DNA from: an uncultured Alphaproteobacteria bacterium
Lineage (GTDB): Bacteria > Pseudomonadota > Alphaproteobacteria > Rhizobiales > Beijerinckiaceae
Direction of reading: 5' to 3'
Length of the DNA stretch: 64,000 bases
NCBI GenBank assembly: GCA_937988775.1
Contig: CALKHP010000015.1
Span: 81,238 to 145,237 of the forward strand
Part shown: positions 1 through 6,921 of the stretch, one piece after another
Numbering within the stretch: position 1 is the first letter of the stretch
How the letters are laid out: each line of letters starts with the position of its first letter
Position numbers and translations under genes: made by a program
Notes under the pieces: model-generated
Told to the model about the DNA's origin: nothing
What the model saw: only the letters and a program-made list of their open reading frames with translations
Database searches by the model: none

Positions 1-530
1 AGGTCGGCGTCGTGCCGCAGCAGCTCGCCGGCGGCGACATCTACCCGGCGCTGGAGAAGGGCACCATCGACGCGGCCGAGTGGGTCGGCCCCTATGACGA
101 CGAGAAGCTCGGCTTCAACAAGGTGGCGCCGTATTACTACTATCCCGGCTTCTGGGAAGGCGGCCCGACGGTGCACGCCTATTTCAACCTCGACAAGTGG
201 AACGCCCTGCCGAAGCACTATCAGTCGGCGCTGATCGCCGCCTCGACCTATTCCAACACCATCATGGGCGCGCGCTACGACGTGGTGAACACGCCGGCGT
301 TGAAGCGCCTCGTGGCGGCGGGCGCCCAGCTTCGCCCGTTCTCGGTCGAGATCATGGATGCCTGCCAGAAGGCGTCCAACGAGCTCTACAGCGAGATCAG
401 CGCCACGAACCCCACCTTCAAGAAGGCGATCGAATCGATGATCGCCTTCCGCAACGATGAATACCTGTGGTGGCAGGTCGCCGAGTACACGTTCGACTCC
501 TACATGATCCGTTCGCGCGCGCGCGGCTGA
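1..530 (+). CDS. TRAP transporter solute-binding protein, DctP/TakP type (3' part)
   Basis: Periplasmic binding component of a tripartite ATP-independent (TRAP) uptake system. Only the last 175 or so codons are present; the reading frame is already open at position 3 and the 5' end lies outside the window. The visible segment holds the DctP-family ligand region (GDIYPALEKGTIDAAEWVG, then PYDDEKLGF and the tyrosine-rich YYYYPGFWEGG stretch) and a C-terminal helical part ending RSRARG. It is closely similar to the complete paralogue at 33295-34383. From memory this pattern matches the TakP group that binds 2-oxo acids in Rhodobacter, so an organic-acid substrate is inferred, not shown. A good terminator follows the stop. 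The permease genes at 3.0-5.7 kb are on the other strand. Confidence 0.9.
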   Translation, partial: VGVVPQQLAGGDIYPALEKGTIDAAEWVGPYDDEKLGFNKVAPYYYYPGFWEGGPTVHAYFNLDKWNALPKHYQSALIAASTYSNTIMGARYDVVNTPALKRLVAAGAQLRPFSVEIMDACQKASNELYSEISATNPTFKKAIESMIAFRNDEYLWWQVAEYTFDSYMIRSRARG

Positions 531-551
531 TCGCCGGGAACCTATACCGGG

Positions 552-586
552 AAAAGGCCGTGCGATCCGCGCGGCCTTTTTTCTTT
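552..586 (+). terminator. Rho-independent terminator after the TRAP binding-protein gene
   Basis: Nine-base arms AAAAGGCCG (552-560) and CGGCCTTTT (572-580) enclose a short inner GCG/CGC stem, and the 3' arm runs into a T-rich tract (TTTTTTCTTTC). It lies 22 bp after the stop codon at 530 and separates this gene from the riboswitch-crcB unit. Confidence 0.8.
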
Positions 587-627
587 CGCGGTTGAATAAC
601 GCCGCCTTCGGCCTAAAATGGCCCGCG

Positions 628-680
628 ATGGCGATGGGGCTCGCCGATAACCGCCTGACAAGGCTGATAGCTCCTGCCGC
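628..680 (+). promoter_or_regulatory. Fluoride riboswitch (crcB motif)
   Basis: The stretch matches the crcB-motif aptamer as I remember it: a GGCGATGGGG-CTCGCC hairpin (about 630-645), the conserved ATAACCGCC segment (647-654), a short TGACAA linker, then the GGCTGATAGCTCCT element (662-675) that forms the pseudoknot and second stem. It lies about 100 bp before the crcB start at 776, in the leader where a fluoride switch is expected. The expression platform is less clear: sequence between 680 and 770 could sequester the AGGAAAGG ribosome-binding site at 761-768. The aptamer assignment is firm; the control mechanism is inferred. Confidence 0.88.
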
Positions 681-775
681 GAGAGCGTGGAAAGCGCTCG
701 CCGTGCGCAGGGGTGTGGCAAAACCTGCTCGCAGCGTGCGCTTGCCGTGCCGATCCAGTGAGGAAAGGGCAAGCG

Positions 776-1162
776 ATGTTGGCTGTGTTGTTGGTTTTTC
801 TGGGCGCCGGCCTTGGCGGCGCGTTGCGCCATGGCGTCAATATCGGCGCTGCGCGGCTGTTGGGCGCCGGTTTCCCGTGGGGCACGCTGACGGTCAATGT
901 GGTCGGCTCGCTGGCCATGGGGCTGCTCGCGGCGTGGTTCGGCCTGCGCAGCGGTTCGTCGCAGCACATGCGGCTGTTCCTCACCACCGGCATTCTCGGC
1001 GGCTTCACGACATTCTCGACCTTCTCGCTCGATAGCGTGGTGCTCTACGAGCGCGGCGAGGGCGGCGTGGCGCTGCTGTATATACTGGCGAGCCTGCTGT
1101 TGTCGGTGGCGGCGTTATTCGCCGGGCTCTATGTCGTGCGCATGGTCTCGGCCGGCCAGTGA
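776..1162 (+). CDS. crcB: Fluoride efflux channel CrcB/Fluc
   Basis: Small four-helix inner-membrane protein that works as a dual-topology dimer exporting fluoride. At 128 aa it has the normal family length. Diagnostic residues are present: the GGALRHG motif near residues 14-20, pore asparagine N41 in the second helix (NVVGSLAMG), and the TTFSTFS sequence with F80 and F83, which form the phenylalanine track in Fluc channels. The ATG at 776 was chosen over an in-frame start at 713 because it gives the family length and has a strong AGGAAAGG ribosome-binding site eight bases upstream. The fluoride riboswitch in its leader confirms the role independently. It is followed by greA about 185 bp downstream. 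Confidence 0.95.
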   Translation: MLAVLLVFLGAGLGGALRHGVNIGAARLLGAGFPWGTLTVNVVGSLAMGLLAAWFGLRSGSSQHMRLFLTTGILGGFTTFSTFSLDSVVLYERGEGGVALLYILASLLLSVAALFAGLYVVRMVSAGQ

Positions 1163-1346
1163 ACGCCGGCCGCGCCGGTGCCGTGCCGGTGCCTCTTGCG
1201 AAATCCCGCCAGCTATACCACTCTCTATGGGACCGTGGCGCAGCACGGGTTTGCTGATGCGACGGTCTGATTCCCTGCAGACCCAAAAACGCGACCGCCC
1301 GGAACTCCCGGAGGGCGCCGAAAGTTTGTGAGAACGAGATAGAGCA

Positions 1347-1820
1347 ATGGACAAGATCCCGATGACGGCCAAGGGCTTTGCCAGCCTTGAGACCGAACTG
1401 AAATTCCGCCAGCAGGAGGAGAGACCGCGCATCATCGCGGCGATCCAGGAGGCGCGCGCGCATGGCGATCTGTCCGAGAACGCGGAATACGCGGCTGCCA
1501 AGGAAGCGCAGTCGATGAACGAGGGCCGCATTGCCGAGCTCGAGGACAAGATCACGCGCGCCGAGATCATCGATGTCGCGAAACTGACCGGCAGCACGAT
1601 CAAGTTCGGCGCGACGGTGAAGCTCGTCGACGAGGATACCGAGGAACACAAGACCTACCAGATCGTTGGTGATGTGGAGGCCGATGTGAAACTGGGCCGT
1701 GTCTCGCTGTCCTCGCCCATCGCCCGCGCCCTGATCGGCCGGACGGTCGGCGATCGGGTCGAGGTGAACACGCCCGGTGGAGGCAAGAGCTATGAAGTGG
1801 TGGATGTCGCCTTCGTTTAA
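1347..1820 (+). CDS. greA: Transcription elongation factor GreA
   Basis: Cytoplasmic factor that inserts its coiled coil into the secondary channel of RNA polymerase and stimulates cleavage of backtracked transcripts. The 157-aa product has the usual length. Residues 1-75 form the antiparallel coiled coil, whose tip carries the acidic pair D41/E44 in GDLSENAEY, the residues needed for cleavage. The C-terminal half is the FKBP-like domain that contacts polymerase (GDRVEVNTPGGGKSYEVVDV at the end). The ATG at 1347 starts the canonical MDKIPMT sequence. The next gene begins inside the last codons of greA, which suggests coupled expression. Confidence 0.97.
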   Translation: MDKIPMTAKGFASLETELKFRQQEERPRIIAAIQEARAHGDLSENAEYAAAKEAQSMNEGRIAELEDKITRAEIIDVAKLTGSTIKFGATVKLVDEDTEEHKTYQIVGDVEADVKLGRVSLSSPIARALIGRTVGDRVEVNTPGGGKSYEVVDVAFV

Positions 1821-2268
1821 GATCGCGCTGGGGGCAGCGGCACTCGCCGTTGCCACCCCGGCGCTTGCCCAGACGCATTATTCCGGCATCTCGGTCGATG
1901 CCCGGCGCATCGCGGCCGATGACGGCGCGGCCGTGGCGCGCAATCTGTCGCGTTTCATGCGCGCCGACCTGCAACAGTCGTTCGGCGACCTGCTGACGCG
2001 CGACCGCAACGCGCCGAGCCTTGTCGTGCGCCTCACCGGCCTCAAGACGCCGCCGCTGCCGGACCGGAGCGACACGTCGGATTTCATGCAGGGCGAGGCG
2101 CTGGTCGTCAGTCCGGGCGGCCATATCCTGGCGCGCCACCCGATGCAGGCCTCGATCAGCGCCAGCTATAGCGGCGCCTGGTACCTGCCCAACAATGAGC
2201 GCCTGCGCCTGCAGAACCTGAGCCGGAGCTATGTGTTCTGGCTGCGCCGCGAGGTCGCCGGACGCTGA
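1792..2268 (+). CDS. Small secreted protein of unknown function
   Basis: I do not recognise this family. The product of about 158 aa starts with a short charged segment, a hydrophobic stretch and an AxA cleavage site (VATPALAQT), so it should be exported. The mature part has mixed composition, including DARRIAADDGAAVARNLSRF and SRSYVFWLRREV near the C-terminus, with no cysteine or metal-binding pattern. The start is uncertain: ATG at 1792 gives MKWWMSPSFK, and ATG at 1804 gives MSPSFK. Either start lies inside greA (stop at 1820), so the two genes overlap by 17-29 bp. It converges with the rlpA-like gene. No function is assigned. Confidence 0.72.
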   Translation: MKWWMSPSFKIALGAAALAVATPALAQTHYSGISVDARRIAADDGAAVARNLSRFMRADLQQSFGDLLTRDRNAPSLVVRLTGLKTPPLPDRSDTSDFMQGEALVVSPGGHILARHPMQASISASYSGAWYLPNNERLRLQNLSRSYVFWLRREVAGR

Positions 2269-2282
2269 ACGCCCGCTCCCGC

Positions 2283-2669
2283 TTACCGGCTCGCGAGCGC
2301 GCCGCCGGAGAGAACCTGCACGCTGACCGGTGCGACGCCCGAATGGATCATGCCGATATGCTTGGCGGCGCCGCGCGACAGGTCGACGACGCGGCCGCGC
2401 TTGAAGGGGCCGCGATCGTTGACGCGCACGATGACGCTGCGTCCAGTGTTCTTATGCGTCACCTTGATGCGCGTGCCGCAGGGCAGGGTGCGGTGCGCGG
2501 CGGTCATGGCGGCCGGGTTCATCTTCTCGCCGCAGGCGGTGCGGCTGTGCAGCGCGTACCACGAGGCGAGGCCGGACTGGGCCGCGGCCGGGGCGATGCC
2601 GGCAATGGCCGACATGGCGAGAGCGGACATGGCAAGCCCGGTGGATGCGATGAACGTGCTGGTTTTCAT
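2283..2669 (-). CDS. RlpA-like septal ring lytic transglycosylase family protein
   Basis: Secreted 128-aa protein with an N-terminal signal peptide (about residues 1-31, ending IAPAAAQ) and then a single double-psi beta-barrel domain. The RlpA signature is clear: GLASWYALHSRTACGEKMNP, the LPCGTRIKVTHKNTGRS segment, and VNDRGPFKRGRVVDLSRGAA. In RlpA proteins the barrel cleaves or binds naked glycan strands at the septum. This is a short version without the C-terminal SPOR domain that targets denuded peptidoglycan, so its enzymatic role and location are inferred. The gene is monocistronic and faces the secreted protein ending at 2268. Confidence 0.88.
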   Translation of the reverse strand: MKTSTFIASTGLAMSALAMSAIAGIAPAAAQSGLASWYALHSRTACGEKMNPAAMTAAHRTLPCGTRIKVTHKNTGRSVIVRVNDRGPFKRGRVVDLSRGAAKHIGMIHSGVAPVSVQVLSGGALASR

Positions 2670-3030
2670 GAATTATTCTCGTTGTTTGGCGCGTTGACCC
2701 GCATGGGTGCGCAAGCCGTCGCGACCGGGCGTTCCGGCGCTCATTGACGGCAAAAAGCCCGAACGGCTGGCGCGGCCCGACACCTGGTCGAGCCTGAAAA
2801 ACACCGTGCCAAATCGACGATTGGAACCCGCTTTCCGTGCCGGTGGCATCTCGATGGAAAGCGCGCGGGTCCCGCCCGGACAGCGAAGCGGGCGAAAAGC
2901 CGTAGAAATGTGACGATTTCCGGGCCGCGGGCCGCGGGGTGGCCGAACGCAATGTCGCAGGCGGCCGTGCGGCCGCGCGCGGAAGGGCGCTAAACCGGAC
3001 GCGCCGGCGTGTGCCCGGCAGGCAAACGCT
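2670..3030. other. 361-bp gap without recognisable gene
   Basis: Between the rlpA-like start and the dctM stop. I see no coding frame with convincing composition, no tRNA or other RNA pattern, no member of the repeat families found elsewhere, and no strong terminator. It must contain the promoter of the rlpA-like gene, but no clear -35/-10 pair can be picked out. Confidence 0.5.
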
Positions 3031-4971
3031 TCACTGTTTCGGCGGGTTCAGGCCGGGCGGATTCAGCCCCGGAGGGTTGAGGCCCGGCGGGTTCAAGCCA
3101 GGAGGGTTGAGGCCCGGCGGGTTGAAGCCGGGCAGCCCGCCCGGCGCGCCGTCACCGGGTGTGCCGAAGCCCGGCAGCATCAGGTTCTTCAGCGTATCCT
3201 CGACCTTGCTGTTGTCGATCTTCACCTGCTGGCCCTTGTAGACCATGACGATCTGCGGGAACAGGATGACGATGCCGACCATGATGACCTGGATGACCAC
3301 GAAGGGAATGGCACCCCAGTAGATCTGGCCGGTCGTCACCGGCTCCATGCGCTTGCCGGTGATCTTGTCGGTATAGCGTTCCCTTGGCGCGACGGATCGT
3401 AAATAGAACAGCGCGAAACCGAAGGGCGGATGCATGAAGCTGGTCTGCATGTTCACGCTCAGCACCACGCCGAACCAGATCAGGTCGATGCCGAGATGCT
3501 CGGCGGCGGGGCCGAGCAGCGGAATGACGATGAAGGCGAGCTCGAAGAAATCGAGGAAGAAGGCGAGCACGAAGATGAAGGCGTTGACGAAGACCAGGAA
3601 GCCGGTGCTGCCGCCGGGCAGGCTGACCAGCATCTCCTCGACCCATTTATGGCCGTTGACGCCGTAGAAGGTCAGCGAGAACACGCGCGCGCCGAGCAGG
3701 ATGAAGATCACGAAGGCGGACAGTTTGGCCGTCGAGTCGACGGCCTGCCGCGTCAGGTCGAAGGTCAGCCGCCGCTTGGCGAGCGCGATCAGCATGGCGC
3801 CGGCGGCGCCCATGGCGCCGCCCTCCGTCGGCGTGGCGATGCCGATGAAGATCGTTCCGAGCACGAGGAAGATCAGGCCGAGCGGCGGCATCAGCACCAG
3901 CAGCGTTTCCTGAGCCAGCCGCGACAACAGCTTGAGATCGAACAGCTTGTTGGCGACCGCCACGAAATACACCAGCAGGAAGCCGGCCAGCGCCGCCAGG
4001 ATCGGCTCCGAACCCTTCTGGACGTGGTTGGTGAGTTCGCGTTGCAGGCCGCCGAAGATCGGGTGCACGTCGGCGATCCGGCTCGCCAGTTCCGAGGATG
4101 GATGGTGCAGGATGCCGGCAAGCTGGAACAGCGCGCCGGGGCCGAAGGCGACCAGCACGGCGATCACCAGGCAGACGATGAGCGAGGTGGCGCCGCGCCC
4201 GAGCGTGCGCGCCTCGACGGGCAGGGCGGGCGCGGCGTTCGGCGCGACGATCGTGATCAGGAAGATGTAGCCGGCATAGAGGCAGGCCAGGATGATGCCG
4301 GGAATGAAGGCGCCGGCATACATGTCGCCGACCGAGCGGCCGAGCTGGTCCGCCATCACGATCAGCACCAGCGAGGGCGGGATGATCTGCGCCAGGGTGC
4401 CGGAGGCGGCGATGACGCCGGAGGCGACGCGCCTGTCATAGCCGTAGCGCAGCATGATCGGCAGCGAGATCAGCCCCATCGAGATCACGGAAGCTGCCAC
4501 CACGCCGGTGGTCGCGGCGAGCAGCGCGCCGACGAAGATCACCGCGTAGGCGACGCCGCCGCGCACTGGCCCGAACAGTTGGCCGATGGTATCGAGCAAA
4601 TCCTCCGCCATGCCGGAGCGTTCGAGGATCAGCCCCATGAAGGTGAAGAACGGGATCGCCAGCAGCACGTCGTTGTTCATCGTGCCGTAGATGCGCTCGG
4701 GCAGGGCTTGCAGGAACGAGGGCTGGAACAGGCCGAGTTCGATGCCGATTACGGCGTAGATCAGGCCGTTGGCGGCGAGCGCGAAGGCGACCGGATAGCC
4801 AAGCAGCAGCAGGAACACCAGCGATACGAACATCACCGGGGCCATGTAATGCGCCAGCCAGCCGGAGAAGCTGCTGCCGTCGGCGGCGAGCGCCGGATCG
4901 ATGCCAGCCATGAAGACGAGAAGCGCCGCGGTGGCGACGAGACACGCCGGGCGGCGGAGCAGGAGAGTCAT
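3031..4971 (-). CDS. TRAP transporter large permease, DctM family, with repeat tail
   Basis: Inner-membrane ion-coupled transport subunit of a TRAP system. At 646 aa it is longer than the usual 420-440 aa. It starts with a hydrophobic leader ending PALAADG, then many membrane helices with DctM signatures (PVAFALAANGLIYAV, GVVAASVISMGLISLP, SGTLAQIIPPSLVLI, TPTEGGAMGAAGA). About 100 extra residues (roughly 240-345) sit between the two halves of the family fold, as in other long TakM-like permeases. The C-terminus (residues 615-644) consists of six five-residue repeats of the type GLNPP, which no transport function predicts. Its start lies 28 bp after the dctQ stop, so the two form an operon. 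The binding protein is probably one of the two encoded elsewhere in this window. Confidence 0.93.
   Translation of the reverse strand: MTLLLRRPACLVATAALLVFMAGIDPALAADGSSFSGWLAHYMAPVMFVSLVFLLLLGYPVAFALAANGLIYAVIGIELGLFQPSFLQALPERIYGTMNNDVLLAIPFFTFMGLILERSGMAEDLLDTIGQLFGPVRGGVAYAVIFVGALLAATTGVVAASVISMGLISLPIMLRYGYDRRVASGVIAASGTLAQIIPPSLVLIVMADQLGRSVGDMYAGAFIPGIILACLYAGYIFLITIVAPNAAPALPVEARTLGRGATSLIVCLVIAVLVAFGPGALFQLAGILHHPSSELASRIADVHPIFGGLQRELTNHVQKGSEPILAALAGFLLVYFVAVANKLFDLKLLSRLAQETLLVLMPPLGLIFLVLGTIFIGIATPTEGGAMGAAGAMLIALAKRRLTFDLTRQAVDSTAKLSAFVIFILLGARVFSLTFYGVNGHKWVEEMLVSLPGGSTGFLVFVNAFIFVLAFFLDFFELAFIVIPLLGPAAEHLGIDLIWFGVVLSVNMQTSFMHPPFGFALFYLRSVAPRERYTDKITGKRMEPVTTGQIYWGAIPFVVIQVIMVGIVILFPQIVMVYKGQQVKIDNSKVEDTLKNLMLPGFGTPGDGAPGGLPGFNPPGLNPPGLNPPGLNPPGLNPPGLNPPKQ
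3040..3129 (-). repeat. 15-bp tandem repeat at the 3' end of dctM (six units)
   Basis: Six in-frame 15-bp units encode one GFNPP followed by five GLNPP pentapeptides. The units differ at a few synonymous positions (for example GGCGGGTTGAGGCCC against GGAGGGTTGAGGCCC as read on the + strand), so the array is not a very recent expansion. The copy number is likely to vary between strains by slippage without breaking the reading frame. Confidence 0.85.
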
Positions 4972-4999
4972 GGCGTGATCCGCTCTTCTTTGGAGGCGT

Positions 5000-5713
5000 T
5001 CAGGAATGGGGGGCGGCGTTCTGCAGCAGGCGCTCGGCTTCCGCCTCGAGCGCGGCCTGATGGCTGTTATCGGCGGTCTCGTCCGGGATGATGCCGAAGA
5101 TGATCGCGAGGCGCTTGATCAGTTCCGAAAGGCCCTGGAGGAACAGGAAGATAAACCCGATCGGCACCAGGAATTTGGCCGGCCAGAGATAGAGCCCGCC
5201 GGCGTTCATCGATTGCTCCCAGGCGGGCACCGTCTGCACCACGCGATAGGGCGGCGTGGTCCAGATCGACATGATCAGGTCGCGCAGCGTCAGCCAGGCA
5301 TTGTGGGTGATCACCAGCAGGCCCGGCAGCAGCGTGCCGGGGTCGTCGCTGATCGAATGCAGCGCGAAGGGCACGCCGTAATAGATGATGACGGCGCAGA
5401 ACGGCAGCAGGAAGAAGATGTGGCCGACGACGTCGATCCAGTCGCGCACCGCCTTGGGGAAGTACCCGTTCACGATATCGATGCGGATGTGCTCGTTGCG
5501 CAGGAACGTATAGGCCGCGCATAGCATGAAGACGGCGCCGAACAGGTACCATTGCGTTTCGAGCCAGGCATTGGAACTGGCGTTGAACGCCTTGCGGATG
5601 ACGGCATTGATGCTCGAGACCAGCACCGCCACCAGGATAAGCCAGCTCACCGTCTGTCCGATGCGCGTGTTCATGCGATCCACGAAACGGCTGAAACCGA
5701 GCAAGGCTTGCAC
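5000..5713 (-). CDS. TRAP transporter small permease, DctQ family
   Basis: Four-helix inner-membrane partner of the large TRAP permease. Family features are visible: GQTVSWLILVAVLVSSINAVIR in the first helix, the ETQWYLFGAVFMLCAAYTFLRNEHIRIDIV motif typical of DctQ, and further helices to about residue 200, followed by an acidic cytoplasmic tail. I chose GTG at 5713 (237 aa) because AGGAGAGGGGG lies 6-16 bases upstream; an ATG at 5794 would add 27 unlikely residues. It is the first gene of a dctQ-dctM operon; 28 bp separate it from dctM. Confidence 0.88.
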   Translation of the reverse strand: MQALLGFSRFVDRMNTRIGQTVSWLILVAVLVSSINAVIRKAFNASSNAWLETQWYLFGAVFMLCAAYTFLRNEHIRIDIVNGYFPKAVRDWIDVVGHIFFLLPFCAVIIYYGVPFALHSISDDPGTLLPGLLVITHNAWLTLRDLIMSIWTTPPYRVVQTVPAWEQSMNAGGLYLWPAKFLVPIGFIFLFLQGLSELIKRLAIIFGIIPDETADNSHQAALEAEAERLLQNAAPHS

Positions 5714-5824
5714 GTGGACCCCCTCTCCTGAGGCTGCGGTGGCGGCGTTCAGCCGCGCGGAATCTTCCTTAACCGGTCTGCGGTTCGGCCACAATTGCGC
5801 CTAAAGTCTTGCATGTCAGCTATA

Positions 5825-6727
5825 TCATCGCCGTGTCGGGCTGCCAACGCGCGTCACCTTGCGCACGCGCTCGCGATGCGCGGTGTAGGTGCCGCTCGCC
5901 ACGATCAGCACGACGCCGGCGAGTGCGAGCGGCGCCGGCACGTTTCCGAATACCAGCAGGCCGGCCAGCATCGCCCAGGTGACGCTGGTGAAGCGGAACG
6001 GCGACACGGCCGAGACATCGACGTCGCGGAAGGCGAGGATGACCAGCGTCGTGCCGGCCACCAGCAACACGGCCGCGCCGAGCAGGTAGCCGATGGCGCG
6101 CGGGCTCGGCATTTGCCAGGCGGGCCAGAACGGCGTCAGCACCACCGCGATCACCGTGGTGGTGAGCGTGGTCGCGAGCGCGACGAAAACCGATGGCAAG
6201 GTCGGCGGCAGGCGGCGGGTCACGATCTCGCGGATCGCCACGCCGCAGGCGCTCGCGAGCCCGAGCAGGCCGGCGAGCTGGAAGCCGCCGGCGCTTGGGC
6301 GCACCACGAGCAGCATGCCGGCGAACCCGGCCGCGACCGCGAGCCAGCGCCGCCAGCCGACGCTCTCGCGCAGCAGCAGCGCCGAGAGGATGGTGATCAG
6401 GATCGGCGAGACCATCGAGATGGCGGTCAGGTCGGCGATCGGCATCAGCGGCAGCGCGGTGATGAAGGCCAGCGTCACGAGCGCGTCGATCGACGAGCGC
6501 AGGATGACCAGCGGATGGGTCAGCGTCGCCCTGGCGCCGGTGTGCAGCGAGAGCGCGACGATGCCGAGAAAGAACAGCGAGCAGGCGACGACACCGCGCA
6601 TCACGATGATCTGCACCGTGGGCAAACCTTCCTCCGCCGCGAGTTTGACCAGCGTGTCGTTGCCGACAAAGATGCACATGCCGACGCAGATCGCGGCGAT
6701 GCCTCGGCCGTTGCGTGTCAGGGACAT
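5825..6727 (-). CDS. EamA-family (DMT) transporter
   Basis: Inner-membrane carrier of the drug/metabolite transporter superfamily, about 300 aa, with ten hydrophobic helices arranged as two EamA repeats. The first repeat begins near IAAICVGMCIFVGNDTLVKLAAEEGLP, and the second with a GLLGLASACGVAIREIVTRR segment. Substrates of this family range from amino acids to nucleosides and cannot be read from sequence. The ATG at 6727 (MSLTRNGRG) was preferred to one at 6829, because the longer form adds a basic non-membrane leader atypical for the family. The C-terminus is basic (VRKVTRVGSPTRR). It is transcribed away from the chemoreceptor gene. Confidence 0.87.
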   Translation of the reverse strand: MSLTRNGRGIAAICVGMCIFVGNDTLVKLAAEEGLPTVQIIVMRGVVACSLFFLGIVALSLHTGARATLTHPLVILRSSIDALVTLAFITALPLMPIADLTAISMVSPILITILSALLLRESVGWRRWLAVAAGFAGMLLVVRPSAGGFQLAGLLGLASACGVAIREIVTRRLPPTLPSVFVALATTLTTTVIAVVLTPFWPAWQMPSPRAIGYLLGAAVLLVAGTTLVILAFRDVDVSAVSPFRFTSVTWAMLAGLLVFGNVPAPLALAGVVLIVASGTYTAHRERVRKVTRVGSPTRR

Positions 6728-6844
6728 TGCCGGCAGACCATCCGAATCATAGCTTGTAGTCCGCTTAGCGCATTTTGCGGCCGCGGGGCGAAAATTCCCG
6801 GCTGGTGCGGATTTATGCAAGAGTTTCAAGCCGTTTCAGCGATC

Positions 6845-6860
6845 TTAAGGCCGCTTTAAT
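6845..6860 (+). promoter_or_regulatory. Putative CtrA-binding site before the chemoreceptor gene
   Basis: TTAA (6845-6848), seven bases, then TTAA (6856-6859) followed by T. This is the alphaproteobacterial CtrA consensus TTAA-N7-TTAA(C) with one terminal mismatch. It lies 62 bp before the ATG at 6922. It also overlaps an alternative ATG at 6859, which argues for the downstream start. Binding is inferred. Confidence 0.55.
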
Positions 6861-6921
6861 GATGAATCGGCCATGTTCGGGCGAACTGGCCCGATCTGTC
6901 GCGAAGAGGCGATCCATAGAC

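Noticed and set aside
1150..1171. GGCCGGC...GCCGGCC hairpin at the crcB stop codon
   Set aside because: The 7-bp stem is perfect but spans the stop codon and has no T-tract, so I do not call it a terminator.
3430..5091. 553-codon plus-strand frame opposite dctM
   Set aside because: Antisense to a conserved membrane protein gene; glutamate, aspartate and histidine-rich without motif. Shadow of the GC skew at third codon positions.
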